Shown here: one piece after another, positions 12,101 through 19,252 of the stretch | Layout: every line of letters starts with the position of its first letter | Position numbering within the stretch: position 1 is the stretch's first letter | Assembly: GCF_045290345.1 (NCBI RefSeq) | Contig: NZ_CP155447.1 | Coordinates: 9,238,001-9,302,000, forward strand | Origin: Singulisphaera sp045290345 | GTDB taxonomy: Bacteria; Planctomycetota; Planctomycetia; Isosphaerales; Isosphaeraceae | Length of the DNA: 64,000 nt | Direction: 5' to 3' | Translations under genes and position numbers: made by a program | The notes under the pieces: generated by a model | What the model was told of the DNA's origin: nothing | Database searches by the model: none | The model's input: the letters and a program-made list of their open reading frames with translations, nothing else

Positions 12101-14295
12101 GCTATTCGATCGCCCGGATTCGGGTCGTCAACAGCGGGAACACCTCGAATCCGTCGTACACCGGATTCGTTGTCGACACGAACGGCCCGAAGGTCACCTC
12201 GTTCAGCCCGAACGTGGGCTCCCTGCTCACGCCCGATTCGAGCGGGAAAGTGGCCTTCTCGTTCACGACCGACAAGAACATCAACCCGGCGAGCCTCAAC
12301 GTCAACACGCTCCTGGTGACTGCGGCTGGACCCGACCAGCTCTTCAACACCCCGGACGACATTGCTGTTCCGATCGACTACCAGACCATCGGGATGACTC
12401 CGCTCAAGACCGGGGGAGAAGGCGCCCAGCGGATCACATTCACGATCAGCGGAGCCCTTGCCAACGACCTCTACCGTGTCACCCTGAAGGGCACGGGTGC
12501 GGGGCCGATCACCGACATCGCCGGCAACCCGCTCGGCGGGGCGAGTGGCCTCGGGGGGGCGGACCTCACGTACAACTACGTGGTGTTCAACCAAACGACC
12601 TCGCACTCGATCTTCGTCGGGGCCGGTAATTACGTCACCGATCCCACGGCCGCGCAGGGATCGCGATCGAATCCGTATTCGACCATCACGCTCGGGATGG
12701 CGGCGGCCGTCCAGGGAGATGTCGTGGCCGTTCTGCCAGGTGTTTACACCGAGAACGTCACGCTGAAGTCGCTGGTCCGGCTTGTCTCTGCCGATCAGGC
12801 GAGCACGAATACCAATCTCTTCAGTGGCAACCCGCTGACGACGATCATCCGTGCTCCATCCTTTAACGTCACGGGGGCGACGAACACCACGGTGACTGCC
12901 GTGGGCCTCTTCAGCGTTCCGGGGCTCGATACCGAAATCTCCGGGTTCACGATTGCCAGCCCGCTGCTGGGCGACCCTGCCCTCGGCTTCCTCGACCTCG
13001 ACTCGGTCGGCCTGCGGCTGAACAACTCGAACGTCCTGGTCACGAGGAACTACTTCGTCACCTCCGGCTTCGGGGTGGCGATCGAAACCTCGGGTGCCTT
13101 CGCCGTCACGCCTCGAATCGTGACCAACGGGTTCATCGGCAACGCGACCGGGCTCTTGATCAACGACATCGGGGGGACCACCTCCTTGCCGTCGAACGGT
13201 CTCGCGAACATCGTCAACAACACCTTCGCGTTCAACTCGTTCGGCGTGCTTGCGAACGTCCAGTCGAACTCGCCGGTCATGGCTCAGCTCTACAACAACA
13301 TCTTCTGGCAGAACCACGACCGGTCGCCCGGACGTGTCGGCGCGGGAATCTATGCCACCGCGACGAACAAGTTGGTCGCGAGGAACAACCTGTTCTCGGG
13401 CAACGGATCCGACTCGGCCACCGAGGCTCGTTACTCCGGTTTCAACATCGGGAACGGCTTCGATAAGTCGAAGATCGGTACGGTGCCGACGGCCGCCAGC
13501 CAGAATAACTTTGCGGGCGACCCCGCGTTCATCTCGCCTCGCGATCCGCGACCGGGCGGCGACGGCCCGGCCTCGTTCTTCGTCGATGCCAACTTCAATC
13601 TGACATACGCCTCGGCGGCTATCGACGCCGGCAACGACGACGTGGCTCCGCCGACCGACTTCCTGCTCCGAAACCGGGTCGAAGTCGCTGGGAAGGGGTT
13701 CGCGGGCGTCGGGCCGAAGTCCGACGTGGGAGCCTTCGAGTTCCAAGGGACCGGTGGCATCCCGGTGGGTGGAGCGTTCCGGATCGTCACCACCTCGGTG
13801 GCTCCCGGCGGTGCGATCCAGGCAAACGGCATGACCTTCTCGCAAGGGCCGGGCGCCATCACCGTGGCCTTCTCCGGCCCCGTCGATCGGAATTCGGTCA
13901 CTCCCAACGACCTGGTCATCTCCGGCAGTGGTCTGAACAACATCGTTCCGGCCAAGGCCGCCAGTCTGACCTGGATCGACGAACAGACGGTGCGATTCAA
14001 CCTCACAGGGGGCTATAAGTTCAACGGCACCGTCAACCTCTCCATCCCGCAAGGGGCGGTCAGGAGCCTGAACGGGGCCCCGAGCCTCGGGTTCGCCGAC
14101 AACTTCAAGGTGAACACTCCGCAAATCCAGGCAGCCTCGGTGGCGCCCCCCGTGCAAACCCAAACCCAGACGACCAGCCAGGTGATCACTCCCGTGCCCA
14201 CCAACTCGGTCGTGACCCCGGCCCCGGCCAAGGCCCCCACCAAGCCCAAGGGACGGTTGGCCGCTCGCTTGTTCGCACGACGCTTCCATCGTTGA
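3169..14295 (+). CDS. Giant secreted subtilisin-fold protein with Ig-like and beta-helix domains
   Basis: About 3,708 residues. The ATG at 3169 is preceded by GGGGAG at good spacing; the open frame continues to a TTG at 3097. Residues 30-41 read FEHLEQRTMLDA, an LEPR-XLL-like motif of planctomycete surface proteins. Residues about 190-630 form a peptidase S8-like domain: Asp203 in GVLSDS, Asn321 in SAAGNS, Ser580 in GTSAAAP. The usual HGT histidine is replaced by EGRAM (Glu238), so activity is uncertain. Then come SbsA-type and other Ig-like domains (VTFNSSVN, VQFSEAI), a parallel beta-helix region near 1800-2550 rich in Asn ladders such as NNTFYNN, more Ig-like domains, a second beta-helix near 3150-3530 (VLPGVYTENVTL), a last Ig-like domain and a basic tail ending in RFHR. 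It is likely cell-surface or extracellular and suited to adhesion or polymer binding. A strong hairpin follows the stop. Confidence 0.85.
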   Translation: MGSFKANKRNQGPDRRRGSVGQRFRDLLRFEHLEQRTMLDASTPVGPIAWQSSSSNVSDVKNGPLANAGADLIKVYQSFQNAGGNGGQVAAAYPGIMITGNSVGVDIKGTGNFNNFVTTLQNVGMQVTATDSTRSIVEGLLPISALLTVSTSTQTVGVSPIYRPKTSFMGVANNQADATLKGDLARQQFGVNGAGVTVGVLSDSVSRLGNGLAASIATGDLPNNVNVLQDGSAGDSDEGRAMLEHIYDIAPGASLAFATAFSGQVGFADNIRNLANQANAKVIVDDVGYLMEPMFQDGLISQAVIDVTRDNGVSYFSAAGNSASKGYLSQFRGVTATPGSLPSGRYMNFNPSGGTAVLLPVTTGASVGGGAGLGFQFDQPWYTTAGVTSDVDIFLLDSTGAVISSGNTNNVATQTPFEFLSLAGAQANTTYFVAIRVNSGADPGHVQFVDWGSAISSVSQQFGSAGGTYYPTTFGHPTSASAIGVGAIPWWGTNSTNTPAPNPVRSEPFSSFGPALIKFNSLGNPLVQPQLRQKPDISAPDGGNTSFFGSVISTTNPPFAGQPSTPTNLSQNLPSFFGTSAAAPNAAAIAALMKQKAPGATPTDIRNALVASASPLNGQSAGTWNVQGGFGLVDAVRAVSLIGGLQVLSTTPANGQPINLAPRQIIVTFNSSVNINTVSASNLVFTNLPPGVSVAAAGNPIALDNPQNPTMVAFPITINTPNGVVANGNYTYRVQGGVVSTTGQPLVASDPISFSLNDTVSPTVTNTTINGRIITVQFSEAIRPSTINPTNFQLIRAGSAGSFGKPSNVNLSNDPRLKITYNAATNTATLDYSALDQSQFPSDQYALVVLAGENGGPGITDIAGNFLDGSFNGIFPSGNGNSTVNDRFTQFLGFRGLLAPVVTSLQLTDASDTGIKGDGITNANQPVFIGQVGASFPGTVAGLQVLVQFNSLHGGSFNLAPGGGGRGFVGTFDVLATTDANGTFIINAPFLPEGYNSVRVVVIGQPDVPPLPGLSSQYSSAFRLDRTGPTVIAASLTPGSNPIPLVGSNLANLSTLSLHIIDNPVPNSGSLATPQQILTPALDPTSANNISNYSLINLDTGFDASGFIATAVFVATGLNFLDPPSRTSPADPFAGRVDLTFNAGLPAGRYAFVAHTAGTSGGKNYSGLKDAAGNALDNTNATGSIDFQLVLTVQNQATFLTNFQAIDGNSNVVGGPRSYYELPALNQTPRANAPPSGFVLDFANPLSVDLSKNYNTAFQLIASADNFGGTSDGDYGTFAVGGLGSTGTGFSIVPNTTVSFFDKVTGAPYQPGVNNADRVVLKIAAGTTLPADHYRVYVPNADPTTALFDIYGNQFDGEFLGTPTATGGYEDLLPNGQYRSGLTGDGVGGGAFVTSFVVVPNGNIIYARPDATENPLDPNTAPDGSLSKPYAALAPEVNPDAVPANPTHDPNKGANDSSNFFNFNSNFDRNGDGRFTRSALYAAEQLSTRGPVVVVALPATPTLDPVTGQVIQQTFVLQAPAGPSTTINDGSASVPFNTSLVFNPGSALKLQNASLYIQNQGSSLQLLGGANPNDRVNITSWADATVGGKTNGAFGKATPAPGDWGGIIFRSIDTLSNNRNLQFPIDGSLKGLNGGKASSGADDSLSFINFANIRYAGGAVPQTQGQPTSAVSLYNSRPTMANANIAFTGVAGTIGSGGQNLVASISADFDSFREDDIARGPLIRRVTTAQNSLNGILVRADSSGVAQQSDAILYPDNPASLGGTRNFTFDDPLPHLLVSQLLVGQQLLQDTGGQTAFVGSRLYIQPGMLIKSQRGAGIAVVNYEASMNIGSRTYISQFDADNNVSPNTPGFKPSSNEDAKVLFTSLYDNVASTSYFDASTQQSTIIVPPIDSGNSNGANQPSPNNVPVLARWGSISYQSGSVGVVNRAEFRYGGGLVNGPGVSVPNQSVLSFITSDTPLRIRGGFAPDGTPVDELGTHVMVTNNDFFDNLDTPMQIEPNGLMAGDAIRPLLSGHPYFRDNVMQRNDIDGLAVVTSNVFQVVTNPNQPIRRIETTFGSGGTNLTVDSVWDSTDLTYVLRGSVVLAGDYDNFNFNNQAPLPDPNQFVEQRKPHITLTVQSALPDTLLADGTRIGRPGETALVKLMSDFAPWSAGLGTFGSVGVAAGNSSGTNVGAGFVVGVDDGVDPPTPFSGGVVDSGAGSQIRFVGIPGNESTGQQRVPVVLTSLRDGTVGKSVRGVNMFDIYNKFVGDPNRNLKAPAPGDGGNIYFGGNSLTDYNLFDPRDGNLIDNVDIRYMTRIEIQGGGIIDVANATEGNFASQKLGLTPITQFNSSQAMTISNSNLAFFSEAAVFAHANSANAIIRDVSSLNNPFPGQFFFPIRDTVTTQRSQGVTLFMYGNTISNSTVGVEAHSDNVDPQRSNSPTSIILLNNTFYNNPTGLHTIGYGSASTAPNNHVYWLAMNNIFANSTTRAIVSEGLAYGSQAQYNLFWQNTGGDLAISGSGFLGNTGAVVGDPDFRDPAALNFQLGPNSAAIDASRSEIGPLPGGDSIFPTVTQVTAQGPNGIVPTSVSIRTDPNSLTFPATPGRSNTSGGRQGVQDPRKLVLLPGRSYQDRKFFDQWVPVLTTDASGVSGAASNASTYNYAPVGGVLDALGFQRLDDPNTPDTGFGSSTSLDIGAFERRVFNPPKVVAVTATTNTPGGIVTSNFYTVGGAAGSNAAPRTIDFKLNNNLDPTTVTNRSVLLQASGGDGIFGNGNSSADTFIDLSGKLSFNPSTSVLTIHLADIGVVLQDDAYRVFLLGSGTNVLRDPQGAALDGENTLNDDPNNPQLPLPSGDGFPSGNFFLNFTVNTESAQIAPNSFVLSTPSDTNVRDYITYNNLPSFTGSITVTKPAINPIQGQTVILDVSTKGDGVFDRMNAGTALTDALGNFVVSIGVDGASTGLVTNTSGLPDSSYTVGPDGILRSSANLFLNANLSQDDTSYSIARIRVVNSGNTSNPSYTGFVVDTNGPKVTSFSPNVGSLLTPDSSGKVAFSFTTDKNINPASLNVNTLLVTAAGPDQLFNTPDDIAVPIDYQTIGMTPLKTGGEGAQRITFTISGALANDLYRVTLKGTGAGPITDIAGNPLGGASGLGGADLTYNYVVFNQTTSHSIFVGAGNYVTDPTAAQGSRSNPYSTITLGMAAAVQGDVVAVLPGVYTENVTLKSLVRLVSADQASTNTNLFSGNPLTTIIRAPSFNVTGATNTTVTAVGLFSVPGLDTEISGFTIASPLLGDPALGFLDLDSVGLRLNNSNVLVTRNYFVTSGFGVAIETSGAFAVTPRIVTNGFIGNATGLLINDIGGTTSLPSNGLANIVNNTFAFNSFGVLANVQSNSPVMAQLYNNIFWQNHDRSPGRVGAGIYATATNKLVARNNLFSGNGSDSATEARYSGFNIGNGFDKSKIGTVPTAASQNNFAGDPAFISPRDPRPGGDGPASFFVDANFNLTYASAAIDAGNDDVAPPTDFLLRNRVEVAGKGFAGVGPKSDVGAFEFQGTGGIPVGGAFRIVTTSVAPGGAIQANGMTFSQGPGAITVAFSGPVDRNSVTPNDLVISGSGLNNIVPAKAASLTWIDEQTVRFNLTGGYKFNGTVNLSIPQGAVRSLNGAPSLGFADNFKVNTPQIQAASVAPPVQTQTQTTSQVITPVPTNSVVTPAPAKAPTKPKGRLAARLFARRFHR

Positions 14296-14323
14296 TCCTG
14301 GTTCGACGTGCGAGTTGACAACG

Positions 14324-14358
14324 AGGAACGGGCGGCCCCAATCGGGCCGCCCGTTCCT
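14324..14358 (+). terminator. Strong intrinsic terminator-like hairpin after the giant gene
   Basis: A 14-bp perfect stem (GGAACGGGCGGCCC paired with its complement) around a CAATC loop, extended by one A-T pair, followed by a short TTGCGCTT. It lies 28 bases after the stop codon. It also falls inside the longest open frame of the next gene, which argues that the next gene starts further downstream. Confidence 0.8.
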
Positions 14359-14485
14359 TGCGCTTGACGACCTGGTGAAAGTCGGATTAGTGTGTGTGAA
14401 GTGCATCCCACCCAAACTCCGCCGGTTCACCCTCATTAGCCAGGCGGAGATTCCGCTTCGATCGCCCCCAGCGAGGGTCTTTCCC

Positions 14486-16978
14486 TTGGCAATCTCGATT
14501 CGACGAAGTCTGAATCTCACACGCCAGGTTGTATTGGGTTCCTTTCTCTTCCTTGAATGCATCGCTCAGACGGGCTTGGCCGAATCGCTTCCTGCGCGGA
14601 TCAGTGTCGAACCGCCTCAGATCCTTCTGAGCGGCGCCAACTCCCGACAGCAAGTCGCCGTCACCGGCTACTTCGCCGATGGAACGACGCGTGACCTGAC
14701 CAACTCGGCCGAATACGAGATCGAACCGGCCAGCCTCGCGAACGCCGCCCCTTCGGGCGTGGTCACACCACGCGCGGACGGATCGGGGCGACTGCGTGTC
14801 ATCGCTGGTGGGAAACAAGTCGACATCACACTTTCCGTCTCAAAGTATGATGTCGTTCGGCCGGTCAGCTATCGACTCGACGTCGTCGCCCTGCTCGCCA
14901 AGGCCGGCTGCAACATGGGCGCGTGCCACGGCAACCTGAACGGAAAAGGGGGCTTCCGGCTGAGCCTTCGAGGCGACGACCCCGCGGCCGACTGGCTCGC
15001 ACTCACGCGCGACACCCTGGGACGCCGGACGGACCTGGTCGATCCTTCGAAAAGTCTGATCGTTCAAAAACCCACCGGGCGAATTTCCCACGAAGGGGGC
15101 CAGCGCTTTCCCACCGGGTCGGCCGAGGAGCACGTGTTGCTGGGTTGGATCGCCGGAGGGGCGCGCGACGATCTCCGCTCGGCTCCGCGATTGACTCGAC
15201 TCGACGTCTTTCCCACCGAGCGGATTTCCGCCCCCAGAGCGTTGCGGCAACAACTGGTCGTGACGGCTGAATTCTCCGATGGAACGAGGCGCGACGTCAC
15301 TCGTCTCGCCTCCTACGACATCAGCGATCCGACCACGGTAACGGTCTCAGCCGACGGCAATGTCGAGGCCGGGCGGCCCGTCGAAACGACCATCGCCGTT
15401 CGTTACCTGGGGGGGCGGGGCATCAGCCGGCTCGCCTTCCTGGCCGATCGCCCCGACTTCGTCTGGCGCGACGTACCGTCTGAAAATCTCGTCGACACTC
15501 ACGCATTTCAGAAACTGAAATCACTTCGAATCAATCCGTCCGAGCCGTCGGGCGACTCTGTCTTCTTGCGCCGGGCCTATCTCGACGCAGTCGGTCGACT
15601 CCCGACCCCTGATGAAACGCGGGCATTCGCAGCCGACAAGGCGGCCGATAAGCGAGGCCGACTGGTTGATCGCCTTCTCGAACTGCCTGAATTTGCGGAC
15701 TACTGGGCCTTGAAGTGGGCAGATCTGCTCCGCAACGAAGAGAAGACCATGGGGGAGAAAGGAGTCTGGGTCTTTCAGCGTTGGCTTCGCGACCAGTTTG
15801 CCGGCGACCTGCCACTCGATGAATTCGCGAGGCGGATCCTGACCGCCAAAGGCTCGACCTATGCGAATCCTCCCGCCAGTTTTTACCGGACGAACCGCGA
15901 TCCGATGACGGCCGCCGAGACCGTGGGGCAAGTCTTCCTTGGGGTCCGACTCCAATGCGCTCGCTGTCACAATCATCCCTTCGACGTCTGGACTCAGGAC
16001 GACTACTTCGGTCTGGCCGCTTATTTCGGCAACGTTCAGCGCAAGGAGCTCCACAACGAGCGCCGAGACATGCTGGATAAGCATGAAATTAACGGCGACG
16101 AATTTATTTATCTCTCGGGCCAGCCGGCGACGGTTCAGCCACGAACCGGAATGATGATGGAACCGAAGGCGCCTGGAGGGCCCAAGCCCAACTTGGGGAA
16201 TGACCAGGATGCCCTGGATGACCTGGCCACATGGCTGACCCGCGACAATTCGCAATTCGCGCGTAACATGACGAATCGGATCTGGTTCCACCTGATGGGC
16301 CGGGGCATCGTCGAACCCGTGGATGACTTTCGCGACTCCAATCCTCCGTCGAATCCGCCGTTGCTCGACGCCTTGACCACCGAGTTTGTCGCAAAAGGAA
16401 CCCGGCTTCGCCCTCTGGTCGCCTTGATCATGAAATCAAAGACGTATCAGCTCAGCGCCAAGCCCAACCCCACCAATCAGGACGACGAGGCCAACTTCGC
16501 CCACTCGCTGGTGCGCCTGCTCCCGGCCGAGGTCCTCCTGGACGCGATCGGCCAGGCCCTGGATACCCGGGAGCGGTTCGAGAACACCCCGGCTGGGATG
16601 AACGCGGTTCAGTTACCGGGCGCTCGAATGGGCGGAAAATTCCTCAAGGCATTCGGTAAGCCCGACCGACTGCTCACTTGTGAGTGCGAGCGATCTGAAG
16701 CCACCACGCTGGCCCAGGCTTTCCAGCTCATCAACGGAGACTCGGTTCGTCGCGCACTCGAGGCCGAGGACAATCGAATCGGCAAGCTCATGAAGTCGGG
16801 TGTCTCGGAAGACGTGATAGTCACGGAAATCTATCTCGCCGCCCTCAGCCGCGAGCCAACGGCGATCGAACGTTCCGCTGTGATCGCTCATGTGCATGCG
16901 TCCAAGAATCAACGCAAGGCATGGGAGGACGCGTGCTGGGCGGTCTTGAATAGCAAAGAGTTTCTTCTCAGACATTGA
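14486..16978 (+). CDS. DUF1549/DUF1553 secreted planctomycete protein with Ig-like N-terminus
   Basis: About 830 residues. The TTG at 14486 is preceded by GAGGG and gives a signal peptide (basic RRSLNLTR, then a hydrophobic VVLGSFLFL stretch); the longer frame from 14315 would begin inside a terminator hairpin. The N-terminus has Ig-like segments (GYFADGTTRDLT and a second copy, EFSDGTRRDVT). An NMGACHG motif resembles the cysteine-histidine site of planctomycete cytochrome-like domains. DUF1549 covers roughly residues 340-560, including LRRAYLDAVGRLPTPDE and the CARCHNHPFD heme-type motif; DUF1553 follows with NRIWFHLMGRGIVEPVDDFR and the ECERSEATTLAQAFQLING signature. Such proteins are abundant in planctomycetes, nearly always paired with DUF1501 as here. 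The function is not established; an extracytoplasmic redox role is inferred from CxxCH. Confidence 0.88.
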   Translation: MAISIRRSLNLTRQVVLGSFLFLECIAQTGLAESLPARISVEPPQILLSGANSRQQVAVTGYFADGTTRDLTNSAEYEIEPASLANAAPSGVVTPRADGSGRLRVIAGGKQVDITLSVSKYDVVRPVSYRLDVVALLAKAGCNMGACHGNLNGKGGFRLSLRGDDPAADWLALTRDTLGRRTDLVDPSKSLIVQKPTGRISHEGGQRFPTGSAEEHVLLGWIAGGARDDLRSAPRLTRLDVFPTERISAPRALRQQLVVTAEFSDGTRRDVTRLASYDISDPTTVTVSADGNVEAGRPVETTIAVRYLGGRGISRLAFLADRPDFVWRDVPSENLVDTHAFQKLKSLRINPSEPSGDSVFLRRAYLDAVGRLPTPDETRAFAADKAADKRGRLVDRLLELPEFADYWALKWADLLRNEEKTMGEKGVWVFQRWLRDQFAGDLPLDEFARRILTAKGSTYANPPASFYRTNRDPMTAAETVGQVFLGVRLQCARCHNHPFDVWTQDDYFGLAAYFGNVQRKELHNERRDMLDKHEINGDEFIYLSGQPATVQPRTGMMMEPKAPGGPKPNLGNDQDALDDLATWLTRDNSQFARNMTNRIWFHLMGRGIVEPVDDFRDSNPPSNPPLLDALTTEFVAKGTRLRPLVALIMKSKTYQLSAKPNPTNQDDEANFAHSLVRLLPAEVLLDAIGQALDTRERFENTPAGMNAVQLPGARMGGKFLKAFGKPDRLLTCECERSEATTLAQAFQLINGDSVRRALEAEDNRIGKLMKSGVSEDVIVTEIYLAALSREPTAIERSAVIAHVHASKNQRKAWEDACWAVLNSKEFLLRH

Positions 16979-17071
16979 TCGGCAACCGGCCGTGGCGCTC
17001 TCCGTTCCGAGGAGGAGCGAAAGCGCCGGAAGTTCGCGTGACCTCAGGTCCAAGAGGAAAGGAAGCGGCTC

Positions 17072-18460
17072 ATGAACGACGGCTGCCCGGAATACCGCGT
17101 GGTGAATCGCCTTTCACGTCGAAGCCTCTTGAAGGTCGGCACGGCCGGATTCGCCGGCCTGAGCCTCCCGACGATCCTGCGGGCGGCCGAGTCGCAGGGA
17201 CGGACCTCGAAGGCGAAGCACGTGATCTTCCTCCACCAGTTCGGTGGTCCGTCGCACATCGATACCTTCGACATGAAGCCGGACGCCCCCGACGGCATCC
17301 GGGGCGAGTTCAAACCGATCGCCTCGCATCAACCTGGGATCATGTTGTCCGAACACCTCCCTCGATTTTCAAAGACGATCGGTAAGTTCGCCCAGGTTCG
17401 CTCGGTTCATCACCGAATGAAGAATCATAATTCCGCAACCTATTACAGCCTGACTGGCCACGCTCCCCCGCTCGACGACATCCGGCTGCGCGACACCCAG
17501 GAACTCTACCCCGCCTACGGCAGCACGGTGGCCAAGCTCAAACCGGTGGATGACCCTGCGATACCGAGTTTCATGTCGTTTCCGCACATCCTTCGCGATG
17601 GCAGCGTCACCCCGGGGCAAACGGCCAGCTTCCTCGGCAAGCCGTTCGATCCCTTCTTCGTCGGCCAGGATCCGGCCGCGCCCGACTTCCGCTTGCCGGA
17701 ACTCAGCCTCCCCTCGAGCCTACCGCTGGAGCGGCTCGACGACCGGAGAAACCTTCTGAGGATGATCGACGCCCAGAGCGACCTCCTCGAATGGTCGGGC
17801 ACCGCACGCGGAATCGATGCGTTCTATGATCGCGCGTTAACCATGCTCGCGGCGCCCAAGGTCAAGAAAGCATTCGACCTGTCGAATGAGCCGGACAACA
17901 TCCGTGACGCTTACGGTCGGACCACCTACGGCCAGAGCTGCCTGCTCGCTCGTCGCCTGATCGAGACCGGCGTGCGGTTCGTCACGGTCTATTACTCCAA
18001 CTCGATCGGTGGCCGCGGGAAGGGAGGCTGGGATACCCACGGAGACAATTTCAATCAACTCAAGAACGGCCTCTTGCCGATCACCGATCAGACCGTTCCG
18101 ACCTTGATCGACGACCTGCAATCGCGAGGTCTTCTCGATGAGACCCTGGTCGTCTGGATGGGCGAGTTCGGACGCTCTCCCAAGATCGCCAACACGGCCA
18201 AGTTCGGCGCCAACGGCCGCGACCACTGGCCCCAGTGTTACACCGTTCTGTTCGCGGGCGGCGGCATCACTCCCGGAGCCATCTATGGCTCCAGCGATCG
18301 CATCGGTGCTTATCCCGCCTCCGACCCTGTCTCCCCCGACGACATTGCCGCCACCATGTTCTGGGCTCTTGGCATCGACCCCGCCACCGAGGTTTACGAC
18401 ACCCTCCGCCGCCCCTTGCCGATTGCTTCGGGCAACCCAATTACTCAGATCTTTTCATGA
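17072..18460 (+). CDS. DUF1501 family protein with Tat signal
   Basis: 462 residues. The N-terminus has a twin-arginine signal, SRRSLLKVGTAGFAGLSL, ending near ILRAAES, so it is predicted to be exported folded. The body belongs to DUF1501 (sulfatase/alkaline-phosphatase-like fold): HQFGGPSHIDTFDMKPDAPD near the start, GRTTYGQSCLLARRLIETGVRFVTV in the middle, GGWDTHGDNF, then VVWMGEFGRSPKI and GRDHWPQCYTVLFAGGGI. The conserved Asp and His residues would form the metal site. A GGAAAGGAAG purine run precedes the ATG. It lies 93 bases after the DUF1549/DUF1553 gene and probably shares its transcript. The substrate of this pair is not known. Confidence 0.9.
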   Translation: MNDGCPEYRVVNRLSRRSLLKVGTAGFAGLSLPTILRAAESQGRTSKAKHVIFLHQFGGPSHIDTFDMKPDAPDGIRGEFKPIASHQPGIMLSEHLPRFSKTIGKFAQVRSVHHRMKNHNSATYYSLTGHAPPLDDIRLRDTQELYPAYGSTVAKLKPVDDPAIPSFMSFPHILRDGSVTPGQTASFLGKPFDPFFVGQDPAAPDFRLPELSLPSSLPLERLDDRRNLLRMIDAQSDLLEWSGTARGIDAFYDRALTMLAAPKVKKAFDLSNEPDNIRDAYGRTTYGQSCLLARRLIETGVRFVTVYYSNSIGGRGKGGWDTHGDNFNQLKNGLLPITDQTVPTLIDDLQSRGLLDETLVVWMGEFGRSPKIANTAKFGANGRDHWPQCYTVLFAGGGITPGAIYGSSDRIGAYPASDPVSPDDIAATMFWALGIDPATEVYDTLRRPLPIASGNPITQIFS

Positions 18461-18550
18461 CGACTCGTAGGATGGACACGGCCCACCAACTTCGTCTTCG
18501 CGAGGTTGTCCCTCGTTTTCGGGAGCGAAACCTGATGGGTCGGGTCCCCT

Positions 18551-18805
18551 CTACGAGGGTATGGGCTCATCATTCGAATCTGGATTAACTTCAGGCTCGG
18601 CCGGCTTAACCACAGTAAGTCCCGCTTTCGCGAGGCGGCTCACGACGACCGGCCAGTGGCGTGAGAGGCTATGCGCTTCCATCGTATGAGCGCATTCAAT
18701 CGTTTCGCGGTCGAATCGCCCAACGACCCGCACGCCCCCTGGGGCTCGTCCGAGCGCCTTCCGAACGGCGTTGACGCTCTTTGCCCGCACCAAGAATCGT
18801 CCCAT
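18551..18805 (-). CDS. Small basic protein of unknown function
   Basis: 84 residues, MGRFLVRAKSVNAVRKALG at the start and an acidic tail (PEPEVNPDSNDEP-like composition) at the end. The start at 18805 has an excellent ribosome binding site, GGGAGG five bases upstream; an ATG five codons earlier would place that site inside the gene. The middle contains GGVRVVGRFDRETIECAHTM and a WPVVVSRLAKAGLTVV segment, which could fold as a small alpha/beta domain. No family was recognised. It is convergent with the DUF1501 gene and divergent from the DUF971 gene. Confidence 0.5.
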   Translation of the reverse strand: MGRFLVRAKSVNAVRKALGRAPGGVRVVGRFDRETIECAHTMEAHSLSRHWPVVVSRLAKAGLTVVKPAEPEVNPDSNDEPIPS

Positions 18806-18896
18806 GGTGGCCTCCCTCATTTCTCAACCCGCCTCTGTTATGGTAGTCTCGAACGTTGTGAGAGCTACCCCTTCGCCTTGAATTCGAGTCCCCCAG

Positions 18897-19205
18897 ATGA
18901 GCGACGCACCTGCCAATATTCGCGCCCTCCAGAGTGAGCAAATTCTGGAACTCACCTGGGAGAATCAGGCCGCGGTTCGCGTTCCGTACAAGCATCTCCG
19001 AGGCGAATGTCCCTGCGCGTCCTGCCGCAACGAATGGACGGGGGAACGGATCCTCGACCCGAGTACAATCCGGCCCGACCTGAAGCTCGAAGGCATGGAA
19101 CCGATCGGGAATTACGCAATCCGGTTGGGATGGAACGATGGTCACTCCTCCGGGCTCTATACCTGGGAAACCCTGGAGCGACTCTCCCTCCCGTTCCATG
19201 TCTGA
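18897..19205 (+). CDS. DUF971 domain protein
   Basis: 102 residues, a complete DUF971 domain (gamma-butyrobetaine hydroxylase N-terminal-like): LELTWENQAAVRVPYKHLRGECPCASCRNEW, then IGNYAIRLGWNDGHSSGLYTWETL. The CPCASC and neighbouring histidine form the zinc or iron site seen in this fold. Stand-alone DUF971 proteins often accompany iron-sulfur carrier or hydroxylase genes; here the next gene is a glycosyltransferase 47 bases downstream, so the context does not define the role. Confidence 0.85.
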   Translation: MSDAPANIRALQSEQILELTWENQAAVRVPYKHLRGECPCASCRNEWTGERILDPSTIRPDLKLEGMEPIGNYAIRLGWNDGHSSGLYTWETLERLSLPFHV

Positions 19206-19252
19206 GAGAACTGATTTCAATCGCTCGAGCGAACTGGGATGCGGGGGCGGCC

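Noticed and set aside
11275..14562. 1,095-codon open frame on the minus strand, opposite the giant gene and the start of the next one
   Set aside because: It runs antisense through a gene with clear domains, translates into Arg/Asp/Val/Glu-rich low complexity, and has no family match. High GC with strong third-position bias leaves one antisense frame open.
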